A stretch of 64,000 nt of DNA from GCA-002733465 sp039969155 (GTDB lineage Bacteria > Pseudomonadota > Gammaproteobacteria > Enterobacterales > Kangiellaceae), in contig JBDVOJ010000046.1 of the NCBI GenBank assembly GCA_039969155.1, positions 1-64,000 of the forward strand, given 5' to 3'. The position numbers were made by a program, and so were the translations under genes. Each line of letters starts with the position of its first letter. Position 1 is the first letter of the stretch. The notes under the pieces are model-generated. The model did not search any database, was not told the origin of the DNA, and saw only the letters and a program-made list of their open reading frames with translations. This document shows, piece by piece, positions 7,784-16,432 of this stretch.

Positions 7784-9853
7784 ATGACTCATATCAAACG
7801 CTACCGAAGACGAAATCTTATACTCGCCAGTTCGCTCGCGATAATGATACCGAATTTATTCGCTGCAGAACCTAAGCATGTGGCTGTCGCCCCCGAGCAA
7901 ATGGCAAAACAACAACTAAGTCACCCTAGCCAAACTGGCGTTTTTAGCCACTCCACCATGCTACCAATCGATTTTGATCAAGCCGCTCAAAATAGAGATA
8001 GCAATGGCGCCACTGTCGAGCAGTTGACCCAAACAATCTATTTAGATAATGCAGAGAACTCTCCGATTTTATTTCTTGGGCCGCAGGCGGAAAGCTGGCA
8101 AATATCGGTATCCAATCCCAATGGTTTGATGCTGTTAAACGAACAACAAGATCGTGCTGCCCAGTTACCGATTCAAACCTTTAATATTGGCCAACAAAAC
8201 TTTACCGGCAAACAACTACAACTAAACAGCGCAGCCAGCGGTGAATATCAAATCACCATGACGCGCAGCGCAGCCGCCGTCCAGCAGCGAGCCTCGCAAT
8301 CACAAGCCGATGGTTTTTTGATGTTTAAAGGTGATCCGAGCTATAAAGTCTATTCTCACTTTAATCAAAGTATGACGTTGCAAAATAAACCGCTGCAGTT
8401 GATTGCTTACGCCATTGAAGATGGTTTAAAAACCGCCGAACGCCAATCAATGCTAACCAAACAAGCAATGACGGGAACAATCACTCACGCTCAAGTAACT
8501 ATCACTTCACCAAGTAATAGACAGCGAACTATTTTACTGAATGACCAAGGTCTAAAAGGTGACAAATTAGCCGGGGATGGGAAATTCTCTATTAGCCTTC
8601 CCACCAATGAAGTGGGCACCTACACTAGCCAGCTTCAAGTTCAAGGTGTTCGTCCCGATGGAATTCCATTTAGCCGAACCGTCACTGAGCTTTACCCAAT
8701 TGAAGCGAAAAGCTATCAACTAAAATCAACCAGCGCACAACTCTCACTTAACCAAGGTTTCAGAGCCAAGTTATCTTTACCAGTGACACGAACGGCAGAC
8801 GCCGAGTCTGTTTACCTTGCGGCTGAACTTTGGGGAACGAACCCGTCGGGTGAAAGAAAAGCTGCGGCATGGGTTGGTGGGGTGGTATCCCCAACCGGTG
8901 ATCAAGCGGATTCTCGTTTGGAAATAGGATTCGATACTCGTTGGCTAACTAGACAAGGCTTAAAGGCACCATTCGCATTAAAATCGATACGCCTACAAAC
9001 ACTTGACACCAATGTACCGATTGCGCGTTTAGATAAACTGAAGATATCTTCAGCCAAAAATCAAATTGAGCAAATGTATGCTCGAGTTACCAATGCTAAA
9101 TCGCTCGAAGCTGGTGTTTTAAACCAAGCTGGTATCACACCCGATATGCTAATGGGTTCAGCTCCAACTAATTTAGATGCCGCTATTAGAGCTGTAAACA
9201 ACCCGAAGTTAATGTTAGTTCATGGTTATTGCTCAGGCGACGCTTGGCAGAACAACCAGTTTACTAACTCGGTTGAGTTCCAAGATTTTAACCAAAATCG
9301 TTCACATGAAGAATTCGCACAATTAATTTTAAGCTTTGGTTCAGCTTATTCTTCCTATGGAATTGTAGCTCACAGTCAGGGCGGCGCAGCCGCGCTGCAC
9401 CTATATAGTCGATATTGGAGTGGATTAGATTATGCCAATGGCGGACGAATTATTCAGTCAGTAGGTACTCCCTATCAGGGAACCGCTTTAGCTGGAAACC
9501 TTGCAGCTCTCGGTGCGATATTCGGCGCTGGATGTGGAACCAATACTGACCTAACTTATAGCGGTGCATCTAATTGGCTGGCGACCATTCCTAGCTGGGC
9601 TCGTTCAGAAGTTGATTACTACACAACTTCATTTAATACCAAATGGTGGCGTTATGATTACTGTCATTTAGCAACCGATTTATTCTTGAATGACCCAGAA
9701 GATGGCACTACCGAAAAATGGTCAGGACAACTCTCTGGAGCCACCAATAAGGGACATAAGAAAGGATGGTGCCATACCGGTGGTATGAGAGATCCGGCCC
9801 AAACCACTGACTCTAGCCGTAATGCATCCATGAATTCAAGAGCGGCTAGATAG
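7784..9853 (+). CDS. Secreted lipase-like alpha/beta hydrolase with large N-terminal beta domain
   Basis: 689 aa. A signal peptide (RNLILASSLAIMIPNLFA, cut near AEP) is followed by about 430 residues of beta-rich sequence (for example GDGKFSISLPTNEVGTYTSQLQVQG) resembling the choice-of-anchor/conditioned-medium-factor-like proteins of marine bacteria. The last 230 residues are a lipase-type alpha/beta hydrolase: the oxyanion strand LMLVHGYC, the nucleophile elbow AHSQGG (GxSxG-like) and SVGTPYQGT. Candidate acid and His residues follow, but I cannot assign them firmly. Monocistronic, with a terminator at 9882-9924. Substrate unknown; a lipid or polyester is the reasonable guess. Confidence 0.75.
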   Translation: MTHIKRYRRRNLILASSLAIMIPNLFAAEPKHVAVAPEQMAKQQLSHPSQTGVFSHSTMLPIDFDQAAQNRDSNGATVEQLTQTIYLDNAENSPILFLGPQAESWQISVSNPNGLMLLNEQQDRAAQLPIQTFNIGQQNFTGKQLQLNSAASGEYQITMTRSAAAVQQRASQSQADGFLMFKGDPSYKVYSHFNQSMTLQNKPLQLIAYAIEDGLKTAERQSMLTKQAMTGTITHAQVTITSPSNRQRTILLNDQGLKGDKLAGDGKFSISLPTNEVGTYTSQLQVQGVRPDGIPFSRTVTELYPIEAKSYQLKSTSAQLSLNQGFRAKLSLPVTRTADAESVYLAAELWGTNPSGERKAAAWVGGVVSPTGDQADSRLEIGFDTRWLTRQGLKAPFALKSIRLQTLDTNVPIARLDKLKISSAKNQIEQMYARVTNAKSLEAGVLNQAGITPDMLMGSAPTNLDAAIRAVNNPKLMLVHGYCSGDAWQNNQFTNSVEFQDFNQNRSHEEFAQLILSFGSAYSSYGIVAHSQGGAAALHLYSRYWSGLDYANGGRIIQSVGTPYQGTALAGNLAALGAIFGAGCGTNTDLTYSGASNWLATIPSWARSEVDYYTTSFNTKWWRYDYCHLATDLFLNDPEDGTTEKWSGQLSGATNKGHKKGWCHTGGMRDPAQTTDSSRNASMNSRAAR

Positions 9854-9881
9854 CTTAGCGCTGACCCGAGTTCTCCTCTCC

Positions 9882-9924
9882 CTCACCAATCGACTGCCGA
9901 ACGACTGATTGGTGAGAGTTTTCC
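9882..9924 (+). terminator. Intrinsic terminator of the hydrolase gene
   Basis: A 10-bp perfect inverted repeat, CTCACCAATC (9882-9891) and GATTGGTGAG (9907-9916), is followed by a short T run (9919-9922). It lies 28 nt after the stop codon. Confidence 0.7.
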
Positions 9925-10179
9925 TCCTTCGCCTCGCTTTATTAATCCTTCACATTTAGATCCAAATCTTCTGCTCGCACGTAAAAATGGGGGTGTAATA
10001 ATGGGGAAAGAAGCGATACAATCGCACGCTATACCCGTTCTACTCAAAACAACATGTTTAAGTGAGTTAAACGGTAATTAGTTTGACCACCTAATAGCGC
10101 TAGATTAGTCATTCTAATGTTAGTTATAACCATACTGAAGATGATGCCCGATCGGCTTGCCTTGAGGGAAATTCTCTAG
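9925..10179 (+). other. metK upstream region
   Basis: This is the left part of the gap before metK and presumably carries its promoter. I found no convincing promoter pair, no MetJ-type AGACGTCT boxes and no known SAM riboswitch core here. Confidence 0.35.
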
Positions 10180-10201
10180 AATATCTGGGTAAACAGATAT
10201 T
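10180..10201 (+). promoter_or_regulatory. Perfect hairpin in the metK leader
   Basis: AATATCTG (10180-10187), a 6-nt loop and CAGATATT (10194-10201) form an 8-bp perfect stem ending 11 nt before the AGGA ribosome-binding site at 10213-10216. An overlapping ATTCT/AGAAT palindrome lies at 10171-10182, so two alternative stems are possible. A regulatory role is inferred from position only. Confidence 0.4.
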
Positions 10202-10227
10202 ACTATTTGCACAGGATAAATTTAAAA

Positions 10228-11388
10228 ATGGCTGAATATACAACCTTTACTTCAGAGTCTGTCTCGGAAGGGCATCCAGATAAAATTGCTGACCAAATTT
10301 CGGATGCTGTTTTAGATGCAATACTTAAGCAAGATAAGCATGCTCGAGTGGCAGTAGAAACGATGGTTAAGACAGGCATGGCAATTATCGCTGGAGAAGT
10401 AACCACTTCAGCTTGGGTTGATTTAGAAGACATTGTTCGTTCAACCATCTGTGATATTGGCTACACCAACTCAGAAATGGGCTTTGATGGTAAAACTTGT
10501 GCTGTCATTAATGCTATTGGCAAACAATCACCCGATATTAACCAAGGGGTTGATCGCTCGGAGAAAGAAAAACAAGGCGCTGGAGACCAAGGTTTAATGT
10601 TTGGTTATGCAACCAATGAAACATCGGTTCTAATGCCAGCGGCTATTACTTGGTCGCATCAGCTGGTGGCCAAACAAGCCGAAATCAGAAAAAATAATAT
10701 TGTTTCATGGTTAAGACCAGATGCAAAAAGCCAAGTCACCCTGCGCTATGAAAATGGCAAGCCAGTGGCGATTGATGCGGTTGTGCTATCCACTCAACAC
10801 CATCCTGACGTGACCCAAAAAGACTTACAAGACTCTGTCAGAGAGTTAATTATCGATCCTGTTTTACCAAAAGAGCTCGTTCATGCAGGCACTAAATTTC
10901 ATATCAATCCAACGGGTAATTTTGTCATCGGCGGTCCAGTTGGAGATTGTGGATTGACAGGTCGAAAAATAATTGTTGATACCTATGGTGGTGCTGCTCA
11001 TCACGGTGGCGGCGCATTCTCTGGTAAAGATCCTTCTAAAGTAGATCGCTCAGCAGCTTACGCTGGGCGTTATGTTGCCAAAAATATTGTGGCTGCCGGT
11101 CTTGCTGACCGCTGTGAAATCCAAATCTCATACGCCATTGGTGTAGCCGAACCGACTAGCATTAGTTTGAATACTTTTGGAACAGCCAAAGTATCCGAGG
11201 CTAAATTGGAAGAACTCGTTAAAACCCATTTTGATTTAACCCCTTACGGTTTAATCAAGATGCTTGATTTGATACGACCTATCTATCAAAAAACCGCAGC
11301 TTACGGACACTTTGGCCGAGAAGACGCGGACTTTACTTGGGAAGCTACCGATAAAGCGCCACTATTAAAAGCCGACGCTGGACTCTAA
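10228..11388 (+). CDS. metK: S-adenosylmethionine synthetase
   Basis: 386 aa, the normal length. It makes SAM from methionine and ATP. Diagnostic blocks are all present: SEGHPDKIADQ near the N-terminus (substrate and metal site), GAGDQGLMFGYA (ATP binding), and the glycine-rich loop GGAAHHGGGAFSGKDPSKVD with catalytic Lys. I chose ATG 10228 (MAEYTTFTSESVSEGHPD) over the in-frame TTG at 10207, because AGGA at 10213-10216 fits the ATG and family members begin here. ahcY follows in the same direction, so SAM synthesis and recycling of its by-product are adjacent. Confidence 0.97.
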   Translation: MAEYTTFTSESVSEGHPDKIADQISDAVLDAILKQDKHARVAVETMVKTGMAIIAGEVTTSAWVDLEDIVRSTICDIGYTNSEMGFDGKTCAVINAIGKQSPDINQGVDRSEKEKQGAGDQGLMFGYATNETSVLMPAAITWSHQLVAKQAEIRKNNIVSWLRPDAKSQVTLRYENGKPVAIDAVVLSTQHHPDVTQKDLQDSVRELIIDPVLPKELVHAGTKFHINPTGNFVIGGPVGDCGLTGRKIIVDTYGGAAHHGGGAFSGKDPSKVDRSAAYAGRYVAKNIVAAGLADRCEIQISYAIGVAEPTSISLNTFGTAKVSEAKLEELVKTHFDLTPYGLIKMLDLIRPIYQKTAAYGHFGREDADFTWEATDKAPLLKADAGL

Positions 11389-11410
11389 CCAGAACTGATT
11401 TATTACGACG

Positions 11411-11537
11411 CCAATTGAGGGGCGCTGCAGCAGTTGATTCAATGAATTCAACATTGAACACATCTGTCACGCTCAATTGGTTCTCTCATTTTTTAAAGGG
11501 CGCTCATTCTAAACTGAAAGTTAACCTTAGAATGGAG
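11411..11537 (+). promoter_or_regulatory. S-adenosylhomocysteine (SAH) riboswitch in front of ahcY
   Basis: A 9-bp helix P1 forms between CCAATTGAG (11411-11419) and CTCAATTGG (11472-11480). Directly inside is the core GGGCGCTGCA (11420-11429), and just before the P1 closing strand GTCACGCTC, both like the SAH aptamer consensus. A small hairpin TTCAATG/CATTGAA fills the internal arm. The pseudoknot GGGCGC (11420-11425) with GCGCTC (11500-11505) can form with one G-U pair. Immediately 3' a stem CATTCTAA (11505-11512) / TTAGAATG (11527-11534) reaches the first G of the GGAG ribosome-binding site. Position before ahcY is the usual one for this class, which turns expression on when SAH accumulates. 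Confidence 0.85.
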
Positions 11538-11544
11538 ACAACCT

Positions 11545-12969
11545 ATGTCTGATACCAACAACTCTAAATTTGATCACGATGGTGATTATTATATCCGCGA
11601 TCTGTCTTTAGCCGATTGGGGCTTAAAAGAAATCGCGATTGCTGAAACCGAAATGCCTGGCTTAATGTATATGCGTGAAGAATTTGGCGATTCTAAACCG
11701 CTGAAAGGAGCTCGTATTGCAGGCTCTTTGCACATGACTATCCAAACTGCGGTATTAATGGAAACATTGATTGCCTTAGGCGCGGAAGTGCGATGGGTTT
11801 CTTGTAATATTTATTCAACTCAAGATCACGCTGCAGCCGCAATGGTAAAACGCGGCATTCCGGTTTTCGCTTACAAGGGTGAAACCCTAAAAGAATACTG
11901 GGAGTTTACTCACAAGATTTTAGATTGGGGTAACGGTGAAGTCGCTAATATGATCTTAGATGATGGTGGCGATGCAACTTCGGCCGTCGTGCTTGGAGCA
12001 AAAGCAGCCAAAGATATCAGCGTTTTAGATAATCCTGGTAGCGAAGAAGAAATTGAAATGTTCAACGCCATCAAAGCGCAACTGGCTAAAGACCCTTCAC
12101 TTTATGAGCGATGTGCCGAAACCATCCAAGGTGTCACTGAAGAAACCACAACAGGTGTTAAGCGCCTTTATGAAATGCAGCAACAAGGTGGCCTACCTTT
12201 CTCAGCAATCAATGTGAATGATTCTGTGACTAAATCTAAATTTGATAATCTATACGGCTGCCGTGAAAGTTTATTAGATGGGATCAAGCGTGCAACAGAC
12301 GTAATGATTGCCGGTAAAGTTGCACTGGTTTGCGGTTATGGCGATGTTGGTAAAGGCAGCGCACAATCACTTCGCGCACAAGGTGCAACAGTAATGATCA
12401 CTGAAATCGATCCGATCTGTGCATTGCAAGCGGCGATGGAAGGCTATCGAGTAGTACGGACTGAAGACGTTTGTCATGACGTTGATATTTTTGTCACGAC
12501 TACCGGTAACTTTGACATCATTACCGAAGAACATATGTTAAAAATGAAGGATCAAGCCATCGTTTGTAACATAGGTCATTTCGATAATGAGATTCAAATT
12601 GCAGCGATGCAAAAATATCAATGGGAAAACATCAAGCCACAAGTTGATCACATTGTATTGCCTAATGGTAAGAAAATTATCATGTTAGCCGAAGGACGAC
12701 TAGTGAACCTTGGTTGTGCGACAGGTCATCCAAGCTTTGTAATGTCTAATTCATTTACTAACCAAGTGTTAGCGCAAATTGAATTGTGGCAAAACGGTGA
12801 TAACTATGGCAAAGAAGTTTATGTGTTACCTAAACATCTTGATGAAAAAGTCGCTCGATTACATCTAGAAAAAATCGGTGCAAAACTAACCGTTATGTCC
12901 CAAGCTCAAGCCGATTACATCGGGGTACCAGTAGAAGGCCCATATAAGCCTGATCACTACCGCTACTAG
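11545..12969 (+). CDS. ahcY: S-adenosylhomocysteine hydrolase
   Basis: 474 aa, the longer bacterial form. It splits SAH, the by-product of methyltransferases, to adenosine and homocysteine using tightly bound NAD. Visible hallmarks are GSLHMTIQTAVLMETL near the N-terminus, the catalytic region with DDGGDAT, the NAD-binding Rossmann motif CGYGDVGKGSAQSLR, and the C-terminal KPDHYRY that reaches the partner subunit's NAD. ATG 11545 has GGAG at 11534-11537. A predicted SAH riboswitch lies upstream and a strong terminator downstream. Confidence 0.97.
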   Translation: MSDTNNSKFDHDGDYYIRDLSLADWGLKEIAIAETEMPGLMYMREEFGDSKPLKGARIAGSLHMTIQTAVLMETLIALGAEVRWVSCNIYSTQDHAAAAMVKRGIPVFAYKGETLKEYWEFTHKILDWGNGEVANMILDDGGDATSAVVLGAKAAKDISVLDNPGSEEEIEMFNAIKAQLAKDPSLYERCAETIQGVTEETTTGVKRLYEMQQQGGLPFSAINVNDSVTKSKFDNLYGCRESLLDGIKRATDVMIAGKVALVCGYGDVGKGSAQSLRAQGATVMITEIDPICALQAAMEGYRVVRTEDVCHDVDIFVTTTGNFDIITEEHMLKMKDQAIVCNIGHFDNEIQIAAMQKYQWENIKPQVDHIVLPNGKKIIMLAEGRLVNLGCATGHPSFVMSNSFTNQVLAQIELWQNGDNYGKEVYVLPKHLDEKVARLHLEKIGAKLTVMSQAQADYIGVPVEGPYKPDHYRY

Positions 12970-12975
12970 CGTTTC

Positions 12976-13010
12976 AAAAAAGCTTGTTAGTTAACACTGA
13001 CAAGCTTTTA
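12976..13010 (+). terminator. Intrinsic terminator after ahcY
   Basis: A 13-bp stem with one G-U pair, AAAAGCTTGTTAG (12978-12990) and CTGACAAGCTTTT (12997-13009), encloses a TTAACA loop. The A run on the left and T run on the right would let it work for either strand. Confidence 0.85.
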
Positions 13011-13035
13011 TCATCCTTTCTGATGAGGTTTAATC

Positions 13036-13764
13036 ATGCGAAGTCATCGCTTTTACGCCGACATTTCCCTCACTCCAGGCGCTACCATTGACCTGCCATC
13101 CGATGCAGCTCATCATTGTAGCCAAGTTCTGCGTTACAAAGCTTCTGATCCTCTGACGGTTTTTAATGGCGATGGTTTTGACTACCAAGCCGTCATTAAA
13201 AGTATCAATAAGAAAACTTGTCAAATTGAGATCTTGCAAAAGCTATCGCTAAGTAACGAATCCCCCCTTTCAGTTCATTTGATTCAAGGAATCGCTCGCG
13301 GTGACAAGATGGATTTTATTATTCAAAAGGCAGTCGAATTAGGCGTACATGAAATTACTCCCCTTTTTACTGAACGCTGCAATGTCAAACTGGATGCCAA
13401 GAGAATCGCTAAGAAGATGCAACATTGGCAAAAGGTCATCACTAGTGCTTGCGAACAGTCGGGTCGAGCAACGCTACCGGTTTTGAACCAACCGATTAAT
13501 ATTGAAAACCTTCAACTGAGTAACACAGCTACCAGTATCATGCTAGAACCTACCGCTTCTGAAAGTATTTCTAGTTTGCCGATCAATCTATCAGTCAATT
13601 TATTAATTGGACCCGAAGGCGGTTTTTCTGAGCGCGATTTATCTAGCGCGAATCAACTAAATATTCAAAGTGTGCGAATGGGACCGAGGATTCTTAGAAC
13701 TGAGACTGCAGGCTTGTCTGCATTGGCGATATTGCAGAGTCGCTTGGGTGATTTAAGTTTATAG
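13036..13764 (+). CDS. rsmE: 16S rRNA (uracil1498-N3)-methyltransferase RsmE
   Basis: 242 aa, the family length. A PUA-like N-terminal domain (RSHRFYADISL, HHCSQVLRYKASDPLTVFNGDG) precedes a SPOUT methyltransferase domain with IQGIARGDKMDFIIQKAVELGV, LLIGPEGGFSERDL and the knot end VRMGPRILRTETAGLSAL. It methylates U1498 of 16S rRNA with SAM. AGG lies just upstream of ATG 13036. It is separated from ahcY by a terminator, so it probably has its own promoter or reads through. Confidence 0.95.
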   Translation: MRSHRFYADISLTPGATIDLPSDAAHHCSQVLRYKASDPLTVFNGDGFDYQAVIKSINKKTCQIEILQKLSLSNESPLSVHLIQGIARGDKMDFIIQKAVELGVHEITPLFTERCNVKLDAKRIAKKMQHWQKVITSACEQSGRATLPVLNQPINIENLQLSNTATSIMLEPTASESISSLPINLSVNLLIGPEGGFSERDLSSANQLNIQSVRMGPRILRTETAGLSALAILQSRLGDLSL

Positions 13765-13806
13765 AAAAGCGCTGGTAATACCCTAAAAAATTACTTCATT
13801 CAACAG

Positions 13807-16182
13807 CTAGTCAAACGCCAGAGTATCATTGGGTATCTCAAACAATTGATGAATGGCCATGGGTTTGAAAAAATAATAACCTTGAATTAAGTCAACATTC
13901 AACCTATCTAAATATTCAAGCTGCTCGATTCGCTCAACCCCTTCGGCGACAATTCGTAACCCGAGTTTATGTGCCAAAGAAACAATGTGTTCAACAACGT
14001 AGCCTGAGCGCGCATCTTGAGGAATATTTTTTACGAAAGAGTGATCCAACTTTACAATATTCACAGGCAAGTTTTGAATATAAGACAGTGAAGAATAGCC
14101 CGTTCCAAAATCATCCAGTGAAACATGAAAGCCCGCTGACTGTAGTTCTTGACTGATATTAATCGCGATATTTAAATCTTCTAACATCGAGCTCTCTGTG
14201 AGCTCGATATCAATATGCTCTGGTTTTACTGCATGTCGCCGACACTTGGTAAGTAAGTATTCTAAAAGCGCGGGTCGATTAAATTGCATTGACGATAAGT
14301 TGATTGATACTCTAAACCCAGAACCGGCACCAAAATGATGCACTATGGACTCTACTTGAGAAAAAATCAGTTCCAAAATACAGTCTTCTAACTGCTCCAT
14401 TAATTCAGGAAAGTTTTCAACTGTCGGCAGAAAATGGAAGGGGGTTAAAATACCATCATCAGGATGCTGCCAACGCATTAAAGCCTCTACGCCTTCGACT
14501 TTCTTGGTGGTTGCATTAACTTTAGGTTGATAATAAACCACAAACTCATTGTAAACAATTGCCGCTCTAACTCGTTTGTATAACTCTTCTCTGCGCTCAA
14601 TATTTTCTGCAATCAGTTTATTGAAAAAAACCAAACGCGGAGCGTTCATCGACTTGGCATGTTGTAATGCTAATTCAGCTCGAATGGTTAAACTTGAATT
14701 ATCCAAATCAAAATCCAATTCGATCCCGCCTGAATGCAGCTTAGTTAATTTTAGAGTCTTTAGAAGTTCTGAAATAATCTGGTTCATTCTCAATTCAAAT
14801 TCAGCGCGATCATGTGCCTGACCAACGATGGCAAACTTGCCTCCGTATAAGCTATAGCATCTGTCTTCGGGGGCTTTTCGTTGGTTTAACATGTCAGCAA
14901 CTTGTCTGATCAAGTCGTCGGCTTTTTGAAAGCCTTGAGTCTTATTGACCTTTTGTAGATTGGCAATATCAAAGATGGTCAAATAACGATTTTTACACTT
15001 TTGTTCTCTGCATTCTTCAAAGTAAAGCAACATCGCTGAACGGTTTGGCAGCAACGTTAACTTATCTTCAAACGCAATTTTATCTAAATGTGCTATCGCA
15101 CGGTTAAGCCTAATTCTTAGAGTGCGATTCCAAAAATACATAATAATCAACACAGTCAAAACGAGCCCAGTAATAAGCAGTAATTGTTGTTGCCAGAGCT
15201 TATCGCTATACATTGGGTCGTAAACGTAGGCTTGTGAGAATTGCGCTTGCCCGCCTTGAAAATTATTAAAAGTATCAAACATCGTAGCCCAACGATCGGC
15301 GCTAGTATTGCCCAATGGAATATTTGCAGCATCAATTAACCTTATGGTTTCTTTCGCTTCGAATCGCTGATGATTTAAGTCATAGGGAATGGGGTTAGCG
15401 GATTTTAATTTTAATATATATTCGATAACTTCTTGCGGATGTTCCAGCGCATAATTCCATCCCCTTATCACCGCTCGTCGAACCGCTGCAACTCGCTTTG
15501 GATGATCAACCAACTCGGCTTGAGTGGTCACTAAAGCATCACCGTAAAAGTCAAAGCCAAAGTCCTGAGGGGAGAACAGGTCAACATCGTAACCCAATTG
15601 TTGAAGCTGATAAGGCTCATTACTCACGTAACCATACATTGCCGCGACCGATTGGTTAGCCAGCTGCTTTATGTTGCCATCATACTCATAGACTTGATAA
15701 TCGCCCTGCCTGAGTCCATTTTTATGCAGCATCGCCATGATCTGACCAGCCACACCATCACTGTTCAACATGATGCCCTTGCCACGCAATTCTTCAATAC
15801 GACGAATTTGGGAGTTTTTAAGCGTAATTAACACTTCGGGAGAATGTTGAAAGATTGAAGTGACAATTACAAATGGCGCGCCCACTGCCAACGATTTGAC
15901 CGCTTCGCTTCCGATGGTTGAGTATTGAGCCTGATTATTAATTAGTTGATGTTGGTGATTAATACTTGGCCCACCTTCAACTAATTTGACAGCGAGTTGT
16001 TCTTGCTCAAAATAACCTTGCATTTGAGCAGCGTAATAACCAGCAAATTGAAATTTGTGATACCACTTAAGTTGGATCGAAATCTTATCGGTAGCGAGCG
16101 CAGGAATACTAAGGCTTAAGCAGCATAAAACCAATAAGAAACGGGCAAATATCAAGAACATACCTCTAGTAGCAGGCAACAA
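13807..16182 (-). CDS. Periplasmic NMT1/THI5-type sensor with degenerate GGDEF and intact EAL domain
   Basis: 791 aa. Signal peptide (FARFLLVLCCLSLSIPALA), then a periplasmic solute-binding domain of the NMT1/THI5 type (ISIQLKWYHKFQFAGYYAA...) to about residue 310, one membrane span near 335-352 and two cytoplasmic domains. The GGDEF signature is replaced (YGGKFAIV), so no cyclase activity is expected. The EAL domain keeps EALMRW, NLSSMQF, ELTES, DDFGTGYSSL and AEGVE, so c-di-GMP hydrolysis is plausible. The first codon may be the TTG at 16182 or the ATG at 16161. The ligand, perhaps a pyrimidine or nitrogenous compound, is unknown. Confidence 0.85.
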   Translation of the reverse strand: MLPATRGMFLIFARFLLVLCCLSLSIPALATDKISIQLKWYHKFQFAGYYAAQMQGYFEQEQLAVKLVEGGPSINHQHQLINNQAQYSTIGSEAVKSLAVGAPFVIVTSIFQHSPEVLITLKNSQIRRIEELRGKGIMLNSDGVAGQIMAMLHKNGLRQGDYQVYEYDGNIKQLANQSVAAMYGYVSNEPYQLQQLGYDVDLFSPQDFGFDFYGDALVTTQAELVDHPKRVAAVRRAVIRGWNYALEHPQEVIEYILKLKSANPIPYDLNHQRFEAKETIRLIDAANIPLGNTSADRWATMFDTFNNFQGGQAQFSQAYVYDPMYSDKLWQQQLLLITGLVLTVLIIMYFWNRTLRIRLNRAIAHLDKIAFEDKLTLLPNRSAMLLYFEECREQKCKNRYLTIFDIANLQKVNKTQGFQKADDLIRQVADMLNQRKAPEDRCYSLYGGKFAIVGQAHDRAEFELRMNQIISELLKTLKLTKLHSGGIELDFDLDNSSLTIRAELALQHAKSMNAPRLVFFNKLIAENIERREELYKRVRAAIVYNEFVVYYQPKVNATTKKVEGVEALMRWQHPDDGILTPFHFLPTVENFPELMEQLEDCILELIFSQVESIVHHFGAGSGFRVSINLSSMQFNRPALLEYLLTKCRRHAVKPEHIDIELTESSMLEDLNIAINISQELQSAGFHVSLDDFGTGYSSLSYIQNLPVNIVKLDHSFVKNIPQDARSGYVVEHIVSLAHKLGLRIVAEGVERIEQLEYLDRLNVDLIQGYYFFKPMAIHQLFEIPNDTLAFD

Positions 16183-16432
16183 CCTTTTAAAAGTATAGTT
16201 TAAGAATGGGGAGTTTCAACCTAATGGGTCGTGAATTGGAGAAAATCACAAGATGTTTATTGTAAAGTAGTTTGGATAGGATGGTAGCAGTTGGTACTCA
16301 ATAGTTTTGATGGTCGGTTTGTTTGAGGTCAATGGTGAAATTGTAAAATGGAAGACAAACCAGAGAACAAACAAGCGCCAGCGAGATCAACTCTGTTTCT
16401 GGCACTCATTAAAGAACGATAGATCGCCCTAA

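Noticed and set aside
10207..10227. TTG 21 nt upstream as metK start
   Set aside because: AGGA lies inside this extension and family members start at MAEYTTFTSES.
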